A program made the translations under genes and the position numbers. This document shows, piece after piece, positions 1 through 7,673 of a DNA stretch of 13,044 nucleotides. Positions within the stretch are counted from its first letter, which is position 1. Each line of letters begins with the position of its first letter. A model generated the notes under the pieces. That model had not been told where the DNA came from and searched no databases. It worked only from the letters and a program-made list of their open reading frames with translations. Origin of the DNA: Lunasporangiospora selenospora (taxonomy: Eukaryota; Mortierellomycota; Mortierellomycetes; Mortierellales; Mortierellaceae); contig JAABOA010000344.1 of NCBI GenBank assembly GCA_015680635.1, positions 1 through 13,044 on the forward strand. Direction: 5' to 3'.

Positions 1-50
<50 letters not shown>
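1..50. repeat. (GA)n microsatellite
   Basis: About 25 GA dinucleotide units run to the left edge of the window, with one AA interruption near 41. The tract may continue beyond the window. Confidence 0.97.
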
Positions 51-51
<1 letters not shown>

Positions 52-101
52 CAAACGAAAAGGCAAAGTCAAAGTCATTTGGCTTGAGATTGACACTCAT
101 G

Positions 102-318
102 TCAAAATGCAAGAGAGTTACAGCGCTCAAGTCTTTCATAGCCTAAAGAAAATAAAAAAGAAAATAAAAACACGTACCTGATTTTGAACCTTCCACCACT
201 TTGAAGTAATAGATTATTGCTATTCCTCTGATAAACATCTTGGTTGATGGGCAGGTACTGTTTCGAGCAGTCTCAATAAAGTATCTGCTATCATACCCAA
301 TCCGATAGCAATTGAGAA
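102..318 (-). pseudogene. possible minus-strand coding remnant, unidentified
   Basis: On the minus strand, 318 down to 178 is open in one frame (for example RIGYDSRYFIETARN) and ends at a good donor-like site, CAG|GTACGT (donor GT at 177-176). An AG at 144-143 would restore a frame that ends in TGA at 104-102. That implied intron is only 35 nt, short for a working fungal intron. A second minus-strand frame also reads protein-like (GMIADTLLRLLETV, then TAG), so the frame is not settled. The upstream side runs directly into a CT-rich tract. I do not recognise a family. It could be the eroded 3' end of a gene or chance. Confidence 0.22.
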
Positions 319-366
319 AGAAAGAGAGAGAGAGAGAGAGAGTGGGGGAGAGAGGGAGAGAGAGGA
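319..366. repeat. second (GA)n-rich tract
   Basis: Imperfect GA/GGGA purine tract on the plus strand, similar in composition to the tract at the window start. On the minus strand it is a pyrimidine run directly upstream of the possible coding remnant. Confidence 0.9.
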
Positions 367-414
367 AAAGAGGGAACGTGTGTATGTTGCCAAACTGTCC
401 AGTCGGCCGGTTGA

Positions 415-485
415 GCTACAATGGTCTAGTGTCTAGGATCTGTGCGTTGCACCAACACCATTTGTGCATGGTTCCCTAGACATCA
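415..485 (+). pseudogene. tRNA-Glu-like relic (possible SINE head)
   Basis: Positions 421-440 read ATGGTCTAGTGTCTAGGATC, almost the D-arm/A-box region of eukaryotic tRNA-Glu (canonical form ATGGTCTAGTGGCTAGGAT). A CACC follows near 450 as after the tRNA-Glu anticodon loop, and GGTTCCC at 470-476 sits where the B box should be. The anticodon arm and T arm do not pair properly and the acceptor stem is absent, so this is not a working tRNA. It may be a tRNA fragment, the head of a tRNA-derived SINE, or chance similarity. Confidence 0.35.
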
Positions 486-574
486 ACTAGATGAAATGTA
501 GGGTAATTTGTCAGTAGATTTTCTGGTGCAACTTGACAACAACAAAATAGAAAAGGAAGAAAAATGAAGAGGGC

Positions 575-735
575 CTGGGATTATTAGTACGACGCTGAGT
601 GTCAACACCGGTATACGCGCACGCTACACCTGCGCTATCAACACCATCAAAGACCCAGAATCTTGATGATAAACAGTCAAGAACGTTGTTTATTGCCTGC
701 TCACACTAATAAACGCTTGTTTTGAGCGTTCAAGA
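575..735 (-). pseudogene. 3' end of a mitochondrial/bacterial-type LSU rRNA (nuclear copy)
   Basis: Read on the minus strand, the segment carries two landmarks of the 23S-type rRNA 3' terminus in order: GTTGATAG (642-635) and GTACTAATAAT (590-580). Between them the terminal helix is still pairable: GCGC-A-GGTGT (635-626) pairs with ACACT-C-AGCGT (602-592). A second hairpin, ATCAAGA / TCTTTGAT (667-661 with 653-646), lies just 5' and corresponds to the helix before GTTGATAG in bacterial 23S. Further 5' (about 735-690) similarity fades. The cytosolic 28S 3' end does not look like this. The surroundings are nuclear-type, so a mitochondrial insertion (NUMT) is likely. Donation by a bacterial endosymbiont is the alternative. 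Confidence 0.55.
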
Positions 736-1400
736 TTTGTGGATAAGAATGGAGAGTTTTTTCCTCCTTCCCTTTGTCCCTCCCCTCAAATTACAACCCT
801 GAAGGCAGAGAGATCTTTTGTCCAAGAGGAATATTAATCTCTTCATACAACGTCTGCCAGTCGCTGACTCCTTCAGCCTTCGCAGCTCTACTTATAACAG
901 AACCAGCGACTACATCTCGTCACAGAAATCTGTCAGGCTCTATATGAATGCCTTTGACGGATGACATGCGAGTCCTAAGAAGCTAGATTGGGTTTTAGGA
1001 CCGTCACCCAGCACACATGCGAGGGGACAGTGGAAGATAGGAGGACACACAAGAGAGAGGTCAGTGGCACACAAGAAAGTTTGGTCAGTGACACACGAGA
1101 GAGTTTGGTCAGTGGCACGAAAGGGAGCGGTCAAAAGTACAAATGGGGAAAGATCCCTCTCGTATTTTCCTTCTTTGACCTCACTCCTGTTCAGTGGTTT
1201 CTCTATGGCCGACAACCTGGACCCTTACTTTCAGTCAAACCGCCCTTGCATCTTGGAGGAAAAAATTCACTCTACCTTACGTGACCAGCCAAAGTTGTTG
1301 TGGAACCGATTGCTTCCTCATCCTCTATCGTACGACATGAATTTGTTCTTTTGCAGGTTCAAATTCCTTCCAGGAATGATGTATTAGAATATCTCCTACT
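736..1400. other. intergenic, no defensible gene
   Basis: Overlapping short ORFs occur on both strands here, but they owe their length mainly to the 24-bp tandem repeat and show no recognisable domain. A pyrimidine-rich stretch lies at 758-790. A tRNA B-box-like GGTTCAAATTCC at 1356-1367 has no supporting arms. Confidence 0.6.
1059..1128 (+). repeat. 24-bp minisatellite, three units
   Basis: Units at 1059-1082, 1083-1106 and 1107-1128 each begin GGTCAGTG(G/A)CAC. The third is slightly shortened, and a fourth GGTCA begins at 1129. Because 24 is a multiple of three, the repeat stays open in several frames and creates repetitive peptides (for example VWSVTHER), which explains the overlapping ORFs here. 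Confidence 0.9.
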
Positions 1401-1593
1401 TTGTCTTTCACCACTACCGCTTGGTTCCACTTAGGCTTTGACTCTCCAGTACAAGGATTATGCAGCCTATTCCCTCGAGACCTTGGCGTTTCTCCAGGAC
1501 GTAACCGCGTTATGGGCCAATATCAGAAGACGTTCTCGTGTGGGTATCGTCTGTTGTCGAGGATCAGGATCCACATATTAACTACTCAACTAC

Positions 1594-2314
1594 TTGAAGA
1601 TCTTGAGAATACTCAAATTATCATCAACTCAACTATCCATTCCAGCAACAACGTCTTTCCCAAATGAGACGTGGATCGACGATGAGGGCCTTCAGGCGTG
1701 TCTTGACGCACTTGGCACCGAGTGCAACAGCATCGGCAAATTTTGGGTCCCCTCCATCGAATTCTGCAACAGGGTTGTCAAATCCCCGGCTCCTTTGACC
1801 CTGCACTACGAGCACCGAATTTACATCAATAATCTCAGCGACATCCTTGGAGTACTCCCGATGTAGGTAGGGGACTGAAACGAAGGGGAAGTGTGCCCTT
1901 GTAAGGTGAGCCATGGCAACAAGATGGACTACCTTTTTGATGACCACTCTATGTGCAACAATGGTCAAGGTCATCACACCCGCCTCTTCGTTTCAACCTT
2001 CAGACATCACTAGTCATCATTGGAGACTCAATGATGAGCGAGATACCTACTGCACGGATCAACAAACTAAAAGAGTACATCGCTATGACGCTGCACACCT
2101 GCGGCAAAGATGGCACTCGCCCTCGCCACTGGGCCAATGCTAAAATATGAACTTATCAACGCAGGTCATTGCCAGTGGTTCACGTGGAATAAATGTTAAG
2201 AATGAGATATATCAGTCTCTTGACGATGGAGCTCCACTTTGGACCGCAGAGAATTGTCAGCAGCAGCGTTATCATCTTCTCCAATTGGCAAGCCAAAAGG
2301 TTTTCCCAGCGTAA
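1594..2314 (+). pseudogene. decayed gene, possibly Ulp1/SENP-like (C48) protease relic
   Basis: Three coding-like blocks lie in order but in three frames. Block 1 (1594-1863) contains ETWIDDEGLQACLDAL then GKFWVPSIEFCNRVV, which resembles the W-L-N-D-E entry helix of Ulp1/SENP proteases, and ends in TAG at 1864. Block 2 (about 2004-2147) contains IIGDSMMSEIP and a helix, like the strand-DS-helix part of the fold. Block 3 (2147-2314) contains DGAPLWTAENCQQQRYHLL and ends in TAA, like the C-terminal helix. An intron from GTACTC (1852) to CTTCAG (2003) would join blocks 1 and 2 in frame, but blocks 2 and 3 still need a shift. The catalytic His-Trp and the Cys motif are not visible. In-frame coding-like residues upstream (about 1435-1560) are cut by stops. 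It is either a relic or an unresolved spliced gene, and the family assignment is weak. Confidence 0.35.
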
Positions 2315-2668
2315 TTTATATCAAAATTTTCCAGCTCTTTTTCATCTTCATTCTATCTATCTGCTTGGCTGTAGACATCAGCCAAACCATTGCGAAAAAA
2401 GAGAAGAAATAGCAACAAATATAAATGGCGTGCCCAAGTGGCGAAAGGTTCCCAATTTATAGCCTTAACAAATTACCTCGTAGCACGCCTTTCTGACAAC
2501 ATATTGAAATTCTGTTTATACTACCGTGGACAAGGCATCCCGGGTAATACTTTCAATAGAAGCAACAAAGTGCATTTTGATATTCTCGATGGGCAGAAAA
2601 TTGCGAAAATATGAAAATTATTGAAACCGTTCTGGCGCCCACTGTACCTTCAAAATTTTCTAACCACC
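2315..2668. other. AT-rich intergenic stretch
   Basis: A 74-codon open frame (2390-2614, plus) and an overlapping 89-codon frame (2193-2462) occur, without recognisable motif, signal peptide or support from neighbouring elements. I do not call a gene. Confidence 0.5.
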
Positions 2669-3345
2669 ATGCCTATATTTGTCGGACATCTTCTTTCAGC
2701 AAGCCCGAATCGACCTGTCAATACCACCGATCTTGTCATCGTCACTTAGCCTTCCAGTAAACCCATTGATCTCTTCGACATCTCGCCACCCGTATTTCGC
2801 TTGCTCACTATCAATGTGGTAATGCAAGGAAGCTCATTCACTACTTCATACACAACATACTTTTGCTCTACACCGATACGCACCACACCAGCGTCCCAGA
2901 TGACCAATCAGCTTCCCAATATCCAAAAGCGTTCAAGATCGTCACCACCCCTGACAGGTTCAACAACCCACATTGCGTAATAGGAACGATCATTGGAAAT
3001 GATCTAGTCACGTTGTCCAAGGAAGGCAGTCAGATTAATGTTGGCCCTGGTCGATGTGGAGACACGAGGCAGTGAGCACTCTCGACTAGTATTCTTCAAC
3101 TCGACTCACCAACTCGACTCACGGGAAACACAACTCTCGACTGCTGATTTCAGAGGAGAGGCAGGACCAATCATTGCTCAATGGTACAATCCTTGGATTA
3201 GCACAGACCCGAACAAGATTCGGACATCCCACCACTTGCAAATCCAAACAGGCTATCGCGGAGGCACAGAATAGGTTGGAGGTGATTCCAGCTACAGTTT
3301 TCACTTTACACTTATGGAAGGTCTGTTGTGGATCACAACATTTAG
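2669..3345 (+). pseudogene. broken coding-like region, unidentified
   Basis: A frame opening at ATG 2669 reads MPIFVGHLLSASPNRPVN, meets a TAG near 2747, then continues as protein-like sequence (KPIDLFDISPPVFRLL) to about 2970. A different frame is open at 2863-3075 (FNNPHCVIGTIIGNDLV), a third at 3038-3274, and a last coding-like patch near 3220-3345 includes KQAIAEAQNRLEVIPA and ends in TAG. The shifting frames and internal stops argue for a decayed gene. Introns could explain part of it, but I found no donor/acceptor set that joins all blocks. No family recognised. Confidence 0.3.
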
Positions 3346-3415
3346 TTTAGAACTAGTATATCAGGAAGAGAGGAACCAATTACACTGAAACCGAACTTCG
3401 CCTATCTCATTCCGT

Positions 3416-3455
3416 CTTGCTTTGCCACGTTGCTTTGTCCACCTTGCTTCGCCTC
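3416..3455 (+). repeat. short degenerate 13-14 bp repeat, three units
   Basis: Three consecutive units of the form (C/G)TTGCTT(T/C)G(C/T)C. They lie just upstream of an AATAAA at 3473-3478. Confidence 0.55.
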
Positions 3456-3472
3456 TTTTACCAATAAAATAC

Positions 3473-3478
3473 TTCAGA
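3473..3478 (+). terminator. AATAAA, possible poly(A) signal
   Basis: A perfect AATAAA about 130 nt after the last stop of the broken coding-like region. It is consistent with that region once having been a plus-strand gene, but such hexamers are common by chance. Confidence 0.3.
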
Positions 3479-3804
3479 TATACCGATTCAGTTGCAGCAA
3501 ACCCGAATGCGGATTGGTAGAATGTCATTCACAACACTTTTCCCTCCACCCATGATCATGCAGGTGGCTCATTTAAAGAGAATCATCCCTACACAAGGGG
3601 CAAGACTACTTCTTTCCCCCTTTCAACGATTATAGGAAAGATAGGGGAGTATCTCCATACTTCAATGATGATAAGTCTCCCGTTACAGCAGCAATCCTTC
3701 GATGAAAAACTCTGACCTATCAGACTAAAGTGAGGAAACAGCGACAGGTAGGAGGGAAAAAAGCGACAGACACGAGGAATACCAGCAGCTGGCAAGAGGG
3801 ACGT

Positions 3805-3859
3805 GTTAGAAGCGTAAAAGAAGCGGGTTAGAAGCGTGCTAGAAGAGTGTTTGAGCAGT
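3805..3859 (+). repeat. 11-bp minisatellite, five units
   Basis: Five contiguous 11-bp units at 3805, 3816, 3827, 3838 and 3849. Units 1 and 3 are identical (GTTAGAAGCGT); the others diverge at three or more positions. Eleven bp is not a multiple of three and is close to one helical turn. Confidence 0.85.
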
Positions 3860-4012
3860 GACAGGCATGAATAATTACGACAAGTGAAAGGACAGCTTGA
3901 GCAGCGTTTGAAGTGAGAGAGGTGATGCAACAGTACGCTCTTCGAGCCAACACATGTGGCTGCTTGTCACTCCTACCTCGCCCCCTCCCACCATTGCCAC
4001 CAATTATACTTG

Positions 4013-4020
4013 TATAAATA
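4013..4020 (+). promoter_or_regulatory. TATA box of duplicated gene copy A
   Basis: TATAAATA about 200 nt upstream of the copy A ATG and about 80 nt upstream of where homology with copy B begins (4094). Copy B has a comparable CATAAAAG at 6959-6966, about 105 nt before its ATG. Confidence 0.5.
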
Positions 4021-4218
4021 GATAGAACTTGCCTTACATAAGTCCTTAGCAATAAACCAGCTCTTCACAGAACATTTTCCTTTTACTGTTGCAGCTATAT
4101 TGAACGCGACCTTTAACATTGCTCAAATTATTGATATTTAATCCAGTCTTTTCTCAGTCTATTATAATCCTATCATAGCTCTCACATCACTGTAACCCTC
4201 TCCCCTCTCCACATCAAA

Positions 4219-4575
4219 ATGAACGCCGGGGATGCCCAACAGGAACTCGACCGCCTCATCTTGGCGACCAGTAAATTACTCTAGAACAAAGGTGTTCGTG
4301 AGTAAACATTTGTCCTTGAGAAAATTCCTGAGATTGAGGAGGTCCTAAGAGTTGCATATGATGCTGTTGCTCTAGACGATCAAAATACAGAGCACTACAT
4401 GAATGATCACAATCTACTCGATATAATTTTGGATAACAATGCCTCGCTTGAAGGTATTCTCCTTTTCAGATATTTTTGTTGTTTGCAGAATTATTCGACA
4501 ATTAAGAATGATCCTTTACAAGGGTCTATTGCGAGAGAGGTTATTAATCAACAAAAGGGACCTCAATTGTGGTGA
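4219..4575 (+). pseudogene. duplicated small gene, copy A (two in-frame stops)
   Basis: From ATG 4219 the frame reads MNAGDAQQELDRLILATSKL, then TAG at 4282-4284 (codon 22), a second stop TAA at 4303-4305 (codon 29), and then stays open for about 90 codons (including VLEKIPEIEE and DDQNTEHYMN) to TGA at 4573-4575. The visible peptide is mostly helical, acidic and soluble, with no signal peptide or known domain. The same gene recurs as copy B at 7071-7364, with upstream homology starting GCTATA(T/C)TGAACG (4094 in A, 6978 in B) and 3' homology past the stop. Copy A carries a segment at about 4458-4580 that copy B lacks and that reads as coding (NDPLQGSIAREVINQQKG), so B has probably lost it. 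A pseudogene is likely. Function unknown. Confidence 0.6.
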
Positions 4576-4817
4576 ATAATAGTAACGATATCGAATTTAA
4601 CGCAATCATGAAAAAAGAACAGTGAAAATGTACTCCTCAAGCTGCCAAGTATTGAGAGTGCCCCTTAGTTGCTAGATTAAGTGACAATCAGTCTTGCCCT
4701 TGCTCCGGTGAACGCGATGTGGATTTGTACAGGACTTGACACAGAGTTATTATTTTTTACCTCTGCCCGACGCACTATTGGAGTATCTTAGCCTTCTCTG
4801 ACAAAAGGCTAATATGG

Positions 4818-4880
4818 GATAGAGCCGAAATCGAATGATCAAAATACAACTTCGTTATGAACGCTTGGCAGCCAAAAGCC
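4818..4880 (+). repeat. dispersed ATGAACGCTTGG repeat, copy 1
   Basis: Core ATGAACGCTTGG at 4857-4868, preceded by AGAGCCG and GATCAAAATA and followed by CAGCC. It directly follows the 3' block of duplicated copy A. Confidence 0.75.
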
Positions 4881-5199
4881 ATATCAAGAGCCTCGACTAG
4901 CATTCTGCATCTCTCTGCTATAGCGATCCCTTCTCTCATCCGTCGGAACACGGCCAAAACACGGGAAGGATGGTGTCGAACCAAAACCTTGAGAAAGGTA
5001 TGACCATTTAAAAGTCTTGTCTATATCAGTGATTTATGACTCTGTAGAACATATTTATTGTCCAAAGCTCCTTGATTTTTGGAGCATTGGGTAACCACAT
5101 GGATGAGGATCTGCGATAGTGTGATTTTGAGGTTTAACAAAGATTGAGAGATTAGATGACGATGTCATCTGAGAAGGTTCTTGGACGCTCTGTACGACC
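4881..5199. other. intergenic, 3' flank of secreted-protein gene
   Basis: No gene supported. A minus-strand 69-codon frame (4775-4984) overlaps the ATGAACGCTTGG repeat and is probably incidental. The stretch probably includes the 3' UTR of the minus-strand gene at 5200-5574. Confidence 0.5.
5054..5059 (-). terminator. AATAAA poly(A) signal of the secreted-protein gene
   Basis: TTTATT on the plus strand is AATAAA on the minus strand, about 140 nt past the TGA at 5202-5200. The position fits a fungal 3' UTR. Confidence 0.45.
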
Positions 5200-5574
5200 T
5201 CAAAGGTGATTGAAACCCGGATCCTGGTACGCGAGATGCAAGTTGTTAACAGTACAAAGCTGGAAACCGTTTGGATTCGGGTGCTTCTTGCTATTGTGTC
5301 GGATACAACCGCAGAAAGTCTTCACGTCGTTGATGACTGCAACTACAACCCTATCCCACTCTAGATTGAGTCTCATCTTTATGAACTCGCCTTGTCCAGG
5401 GCAACGAGCGAAATTGAAACCCTCACCATTGTAAAAAGGTGTAGATTGGGTCATCATGGCCGCTTCAATATTGGCTTGGCTGTGTGTTTTCACACAATCG
5501 CACGAGTAAGACTGTACTGCTCCAAAGAGTGAGCAGAGAGTGACAAAGGGAATCAGCCAGAGGATTGACTTCAT
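5200..5574 (-). CDS. small secreted cysteine-rich protein (124 aa)
   Basis: A single-exon ORF from ATG 5574-5572 to TGA 5202-5200. Residues 1-22 form a classic signal peptide: Lys2, a hydrophobic core (about 4-17), and small residues before a likely cleavage after VQS22. The mature chain of about 102 residues has six cysteines (C25, C27, C58, C88, C90, C107), including two C-x-C pairs (CDC and CGC), which fits three disulfides. It is otherwise polar with several His and Asn, and I see no catalytic motif or known family. The upstream side has a TATTTAAA box (5689-5682) and the downstream side AATAAA (5059-5054). The frame is intact, unlike its neighbours. It lies on the opposite strand between the two copies of the duplicated gene. 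Roles such as effector or cell-wall-associated protein are possible for this class, but that is inference. Confidence 0.7.
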   Translation of the reverse strand: MKSILWLIPFVTLCSLFGAVQSYSCDCVKTHSQANIEAAMMTQSTPFYNGEGFNFARCPGQGEFIKMRLNLEWDRVVVAVINDVKTFCGCIRHNSKKHPNPNGFQLCTVNNLHLAYQDPGFNHL

Positions 5575-5604
5575 TCTTATTGATGGGGCACTAGCGAGAC
5601 TTGT

Positions 5605-5656
5605 GGTGATGGTCTGTTGAGTATGAGGCGAGACAAATGGTAATGATCTGTTGAGC
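5605..5656 (-). repeat. 18-bp direct repeat in the 5' leader of the secreted-protein gene
   Basis: Two near-copies on the plus strand at 5605-5622 (GGTGATGGTCTGTTGAGT) and 5639-5656 (GGTAATGATCTGTTGAGC) differ at three positions, spaced 34 bp start to start, between the putative TATA box and the ATG. Confidence 0.6.
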
Positions 5657-5681
5657 GCTTTACGATTGTGCTTGTCGTCCT

Positions 5682-5689
5682 TTTAAATA
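5682..5689 (-). promoter_or_regulatory. TATA-like box of the secreted-protein gene
   Basis: Minus-strand TATTTAAA about 108 nt upstream of the ATG at 5574. It is a good TATA match at a plausible distance. Confidence 0.45.
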
Positions 5690-6420
5690 TGTAGAATATC
5701 GTGTGGGAACGAGAAGAGTAAGGCTCGCAGAAAGAATGAGAAGAGGTGGAATGACAAGGGTCCAGTAGAAAAAGGATAGAGCGAGAAAAAAAGGGGGGTA
5801 GTTGAAAGTGGAGACTGGGAAACTCGGGGTCTGGGCACAAGATCCAATTGTTCAAGCGTCTTGCTCAGATCTGTCAGGTACGAGATTTCCCTGGCAAGAT
5901 GCATCAGTACAGAACTCTTTGTGTTTACCGAATGACACGAGGTGTCGGAGCTGGAAATGTGGGGGATCGTGCCAAGGCGTGGGATGATGTGCCCTTTCAA
6001 CACCCTTTCCCTATAGATCCTCAAATCAGGTGGCAAGAAGGAGACCATGCCAAGGCTCAAGTAGCAGATAGTGAATGTGATCAAACTCAAGTTGTTAAAT
6101 GGGCCCATACGATCACCTTGTATAAATATGTCCTTTCGTACGTTTGCTTTCGTTCATCACAGACATTGAGTCACTCCAGACTGACCTTTTTTCTTCTTCC
6201 CTCATCTCTTCCTGGTTCCTCTCTGCTTCTCCTTTCAATTGATTTTCCTCCTCTCTCTTTCTTGTCATCTCCATTTTTTTTGGCACTTCTATCCCAGAGA
6301 TATGGTTTCCTTCGTCACTCTTTGTCCTGCCTTCGTACATGGACTCGGGGAGGGAGGAGATCAAGTGTACTAATAGATCAAAGAGTGAAGCAGTCAACGT
6401 AGGCCATGGCCAATTAATAT
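5690..6420. other. overlapping ORFs on both strands, gene status unresolved
   Basis: A 141-codon minus frame (6108-5683) begins MGPFNNLSLITFTICYLSLG, which looks like a signal peptide, but its second half is low-complexity Ser/Phe/Pro/Leu from a purine-rich plus strand. A 184-codon plus frame (5848-6402) covers the same DNA and is equally unremarkable. A TATAAATA at 6121-6128 could serve a plus-strand transcript. The C/T-rich plus strand at about 6185-6290 inflates ORFs on both strands. I see no family in either, and at most one can be real. Confidence 0.3.
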
Positions 6421-6977
6421 ATTTGGTTTGGTGTGGTAAAGATAGTATGATACAACATAGTGAAGACTCGGTAATTGGTAACTTTTGGATTTTTAATTCA
6501 GTAAATTGGGCCTAGTTTTTTGAAGCTGAGAAACGTCACCTTCTGCTTAAGATAGTTAGGAATGATCGAGAGCAACGGATAAGCAGAAGACCTCAGTCAA
6601 TTCTTTCTTTCTTCGCCCTTGCCCCCGCCTTCGCCATCGTCTTTCCTCCTATAGTGAATATAATATTTGCTGTTGCAGTCTGTTTGTGGTCGAGTCAAAT
6701 CTCGTGCAACATTGAGAGCGATCAAAAGACTGTGGGTAGAATCGTCGGTGCAACGAATGTCTTTTACAAATAAATATGGCCCCATATTCGTGACAAATCC
6801 CATCTCTGGCACCAATCTACAACACCTCTACTAGCCGCACATTGGCCAATCCTTGGAAAGGATCCCCTCTGTCCTTTGTCTCATCCAAGATATCTGTCAA
6901 TTGTATTTGTCTTGACAGGCAATGATCTTATTGTCACCCTTTGAATTGTGGCTGAATGCATAAAAGTCAGAATCCGC
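6421..6977. other. AT-rich intergenic DNA before copy B
   Basis: Only a 68-codon minus-strand frame from ATG 6803 to 6597 (with MGPYLFVKDIRCTDDSTH and a Lys/Gly/Glu-rich tail from a pyrimidine tract) looks mildly coding. Upstream stops close it, and it has no recognised motif. No gene called. Confidence 0.4.
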
Positions 6978-7070
6978 GCTATACTGAACGTGACTAAAAA
7001 AATTGTTCAAAAGATTGGTGTCACATCCTGTTCTTTATCTAGTCCTCGCATCGAAATCTCTTTGTCAGAA

Positions 7071-7364
7071 ATGTATGCTGGGGATGCCCGACAGGAACTC
7101 GACCGCCTCATCTTGGCGACCAATAAGCTACTCTAGACCAAAGGTGCTCATGAGAAAGCATTTGTCCTTGAGAAAATTCCTGAGATTGAGGCGGCCCTGG
7201 GAGTTGCATATGATGCCGTTGCTCTAGATGATCAAAATACAGAGCACTACATGAATGCTCACAATGCACTCAACATAGTCTTGGAAGATGCCTCGATTGA
7301 AGGCAATCCTTTTGAATATAGTACGGATATCGAATTTAACGAAATCAAGAAAAAAGAACAATGA
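7071..7364 (+). pseudogene. duplicated small gene, copy B (one in-frame amber)
   Basis: From ATG 7071 the frame reads MYAGDARQELDRLILATNKL, meets TAG at 7134-7136 (codon 22, the same codon as in copy A), then stays open to TGA at 7362-7364, giving 98 codons in all (later parts include FVLEKIPEIEAALGVAYDAV and YMNAHNALNIVLEDAS). The second stop of copy A is a sense codon here. By hand count 59 of the first 66 nt match copy A, and the frame upstream of the ATG is also open back to 6948. The peptide is probably helical and acidic, without a signal sequence. It is either a pseudogene whose amber codon pre-dates the duplication, or a gene that depends on readthrough. No family recognised. Confidence 0.6.
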
Positions 7365-7673
7365 AAATGTACTCCTCAAGCTGCCAAGTATTGAGAGTGC
7401 CCCATAGTTGCCAGATTAAGTGACAATTAGTCTTGCCCTTGCTCCGGCGAACGCGATGTGGATTTGTACAGGACTTGACACAGAGTTATTATTTTTACCT
7501 CGGCCCGACGCGCTATTGGAGCATCTTAGCCTCCTCTGACAAAAGGCTCATATGAGGGTTACAAACGGCATCTCAACAAGGTAGCCCTCTCGCCACCAAC
7601 AGCAGCATCCCTAGGTATCGCGTTGTCACTAACCCAACCATACATGCCCCTTTAGTAAAACGTGAGCCTTTGC

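Larger units (their letters stand above)
3346..3804. other. intergenic stretch before minisatellite
   Basis: No gene supported. A minus-strand 113-codon frame (3589-3930) spans the 11-bp tandem repeat and is Ser/Cys-rich without a recognised motif. I regard it as incidental. Confidence 0.5.
4094..4880 (+). repeat. segmental duplication, unit A
   Basis: Direct-repeat partner of 6978-7752. Shared blocks are the 5' leader, the small ORF, a 3' block starting at GATATCGAATTTAACG (about 4588 in A, 7326 in B) and continuing past AAAATGTACTCCTC, and the terminal repeat with ATGAACGCTTGG. The order and orientation are the same. The units are separated by about 2.1 kb that contains the secreted-protein gene. 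Confidence 0.85.

Noticed and set aside
1356-1367. tRNA B-box-like GGTTCAAATTCC
   Set aside because: The flanking bases do not form a T stem, and no A box or acceptor stem lies at the right distance.
1633-1977. 114-codon minus-strand ORF
   Set aside because: It is antisense to the more coding-like plus-strand block with the WIDDE motif and has no recognisable feature of its own.
3140-3200. STADFRGEAGPII resembling a dUTPase motif (DxDYRGE)
   Set aside because: Only one short motif matches, and the other dUTPase motifs are not found in the surrounding frames, so chance is more likely.
3589-4052. Minus-strand ORFs of 113 and 74 codons
   Set aside because: They span the 11-bp minisatellite and the copy A promoter, and their Ser/Cys-rich composition follows from the repeat and low-complexity DNA.
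4970-4990. Minus-strand GGTTCGACACC resembling a Pol III B box
   Set aside because: T-stem pairing fails after two base pairs and no A box is found upstream on that strand.
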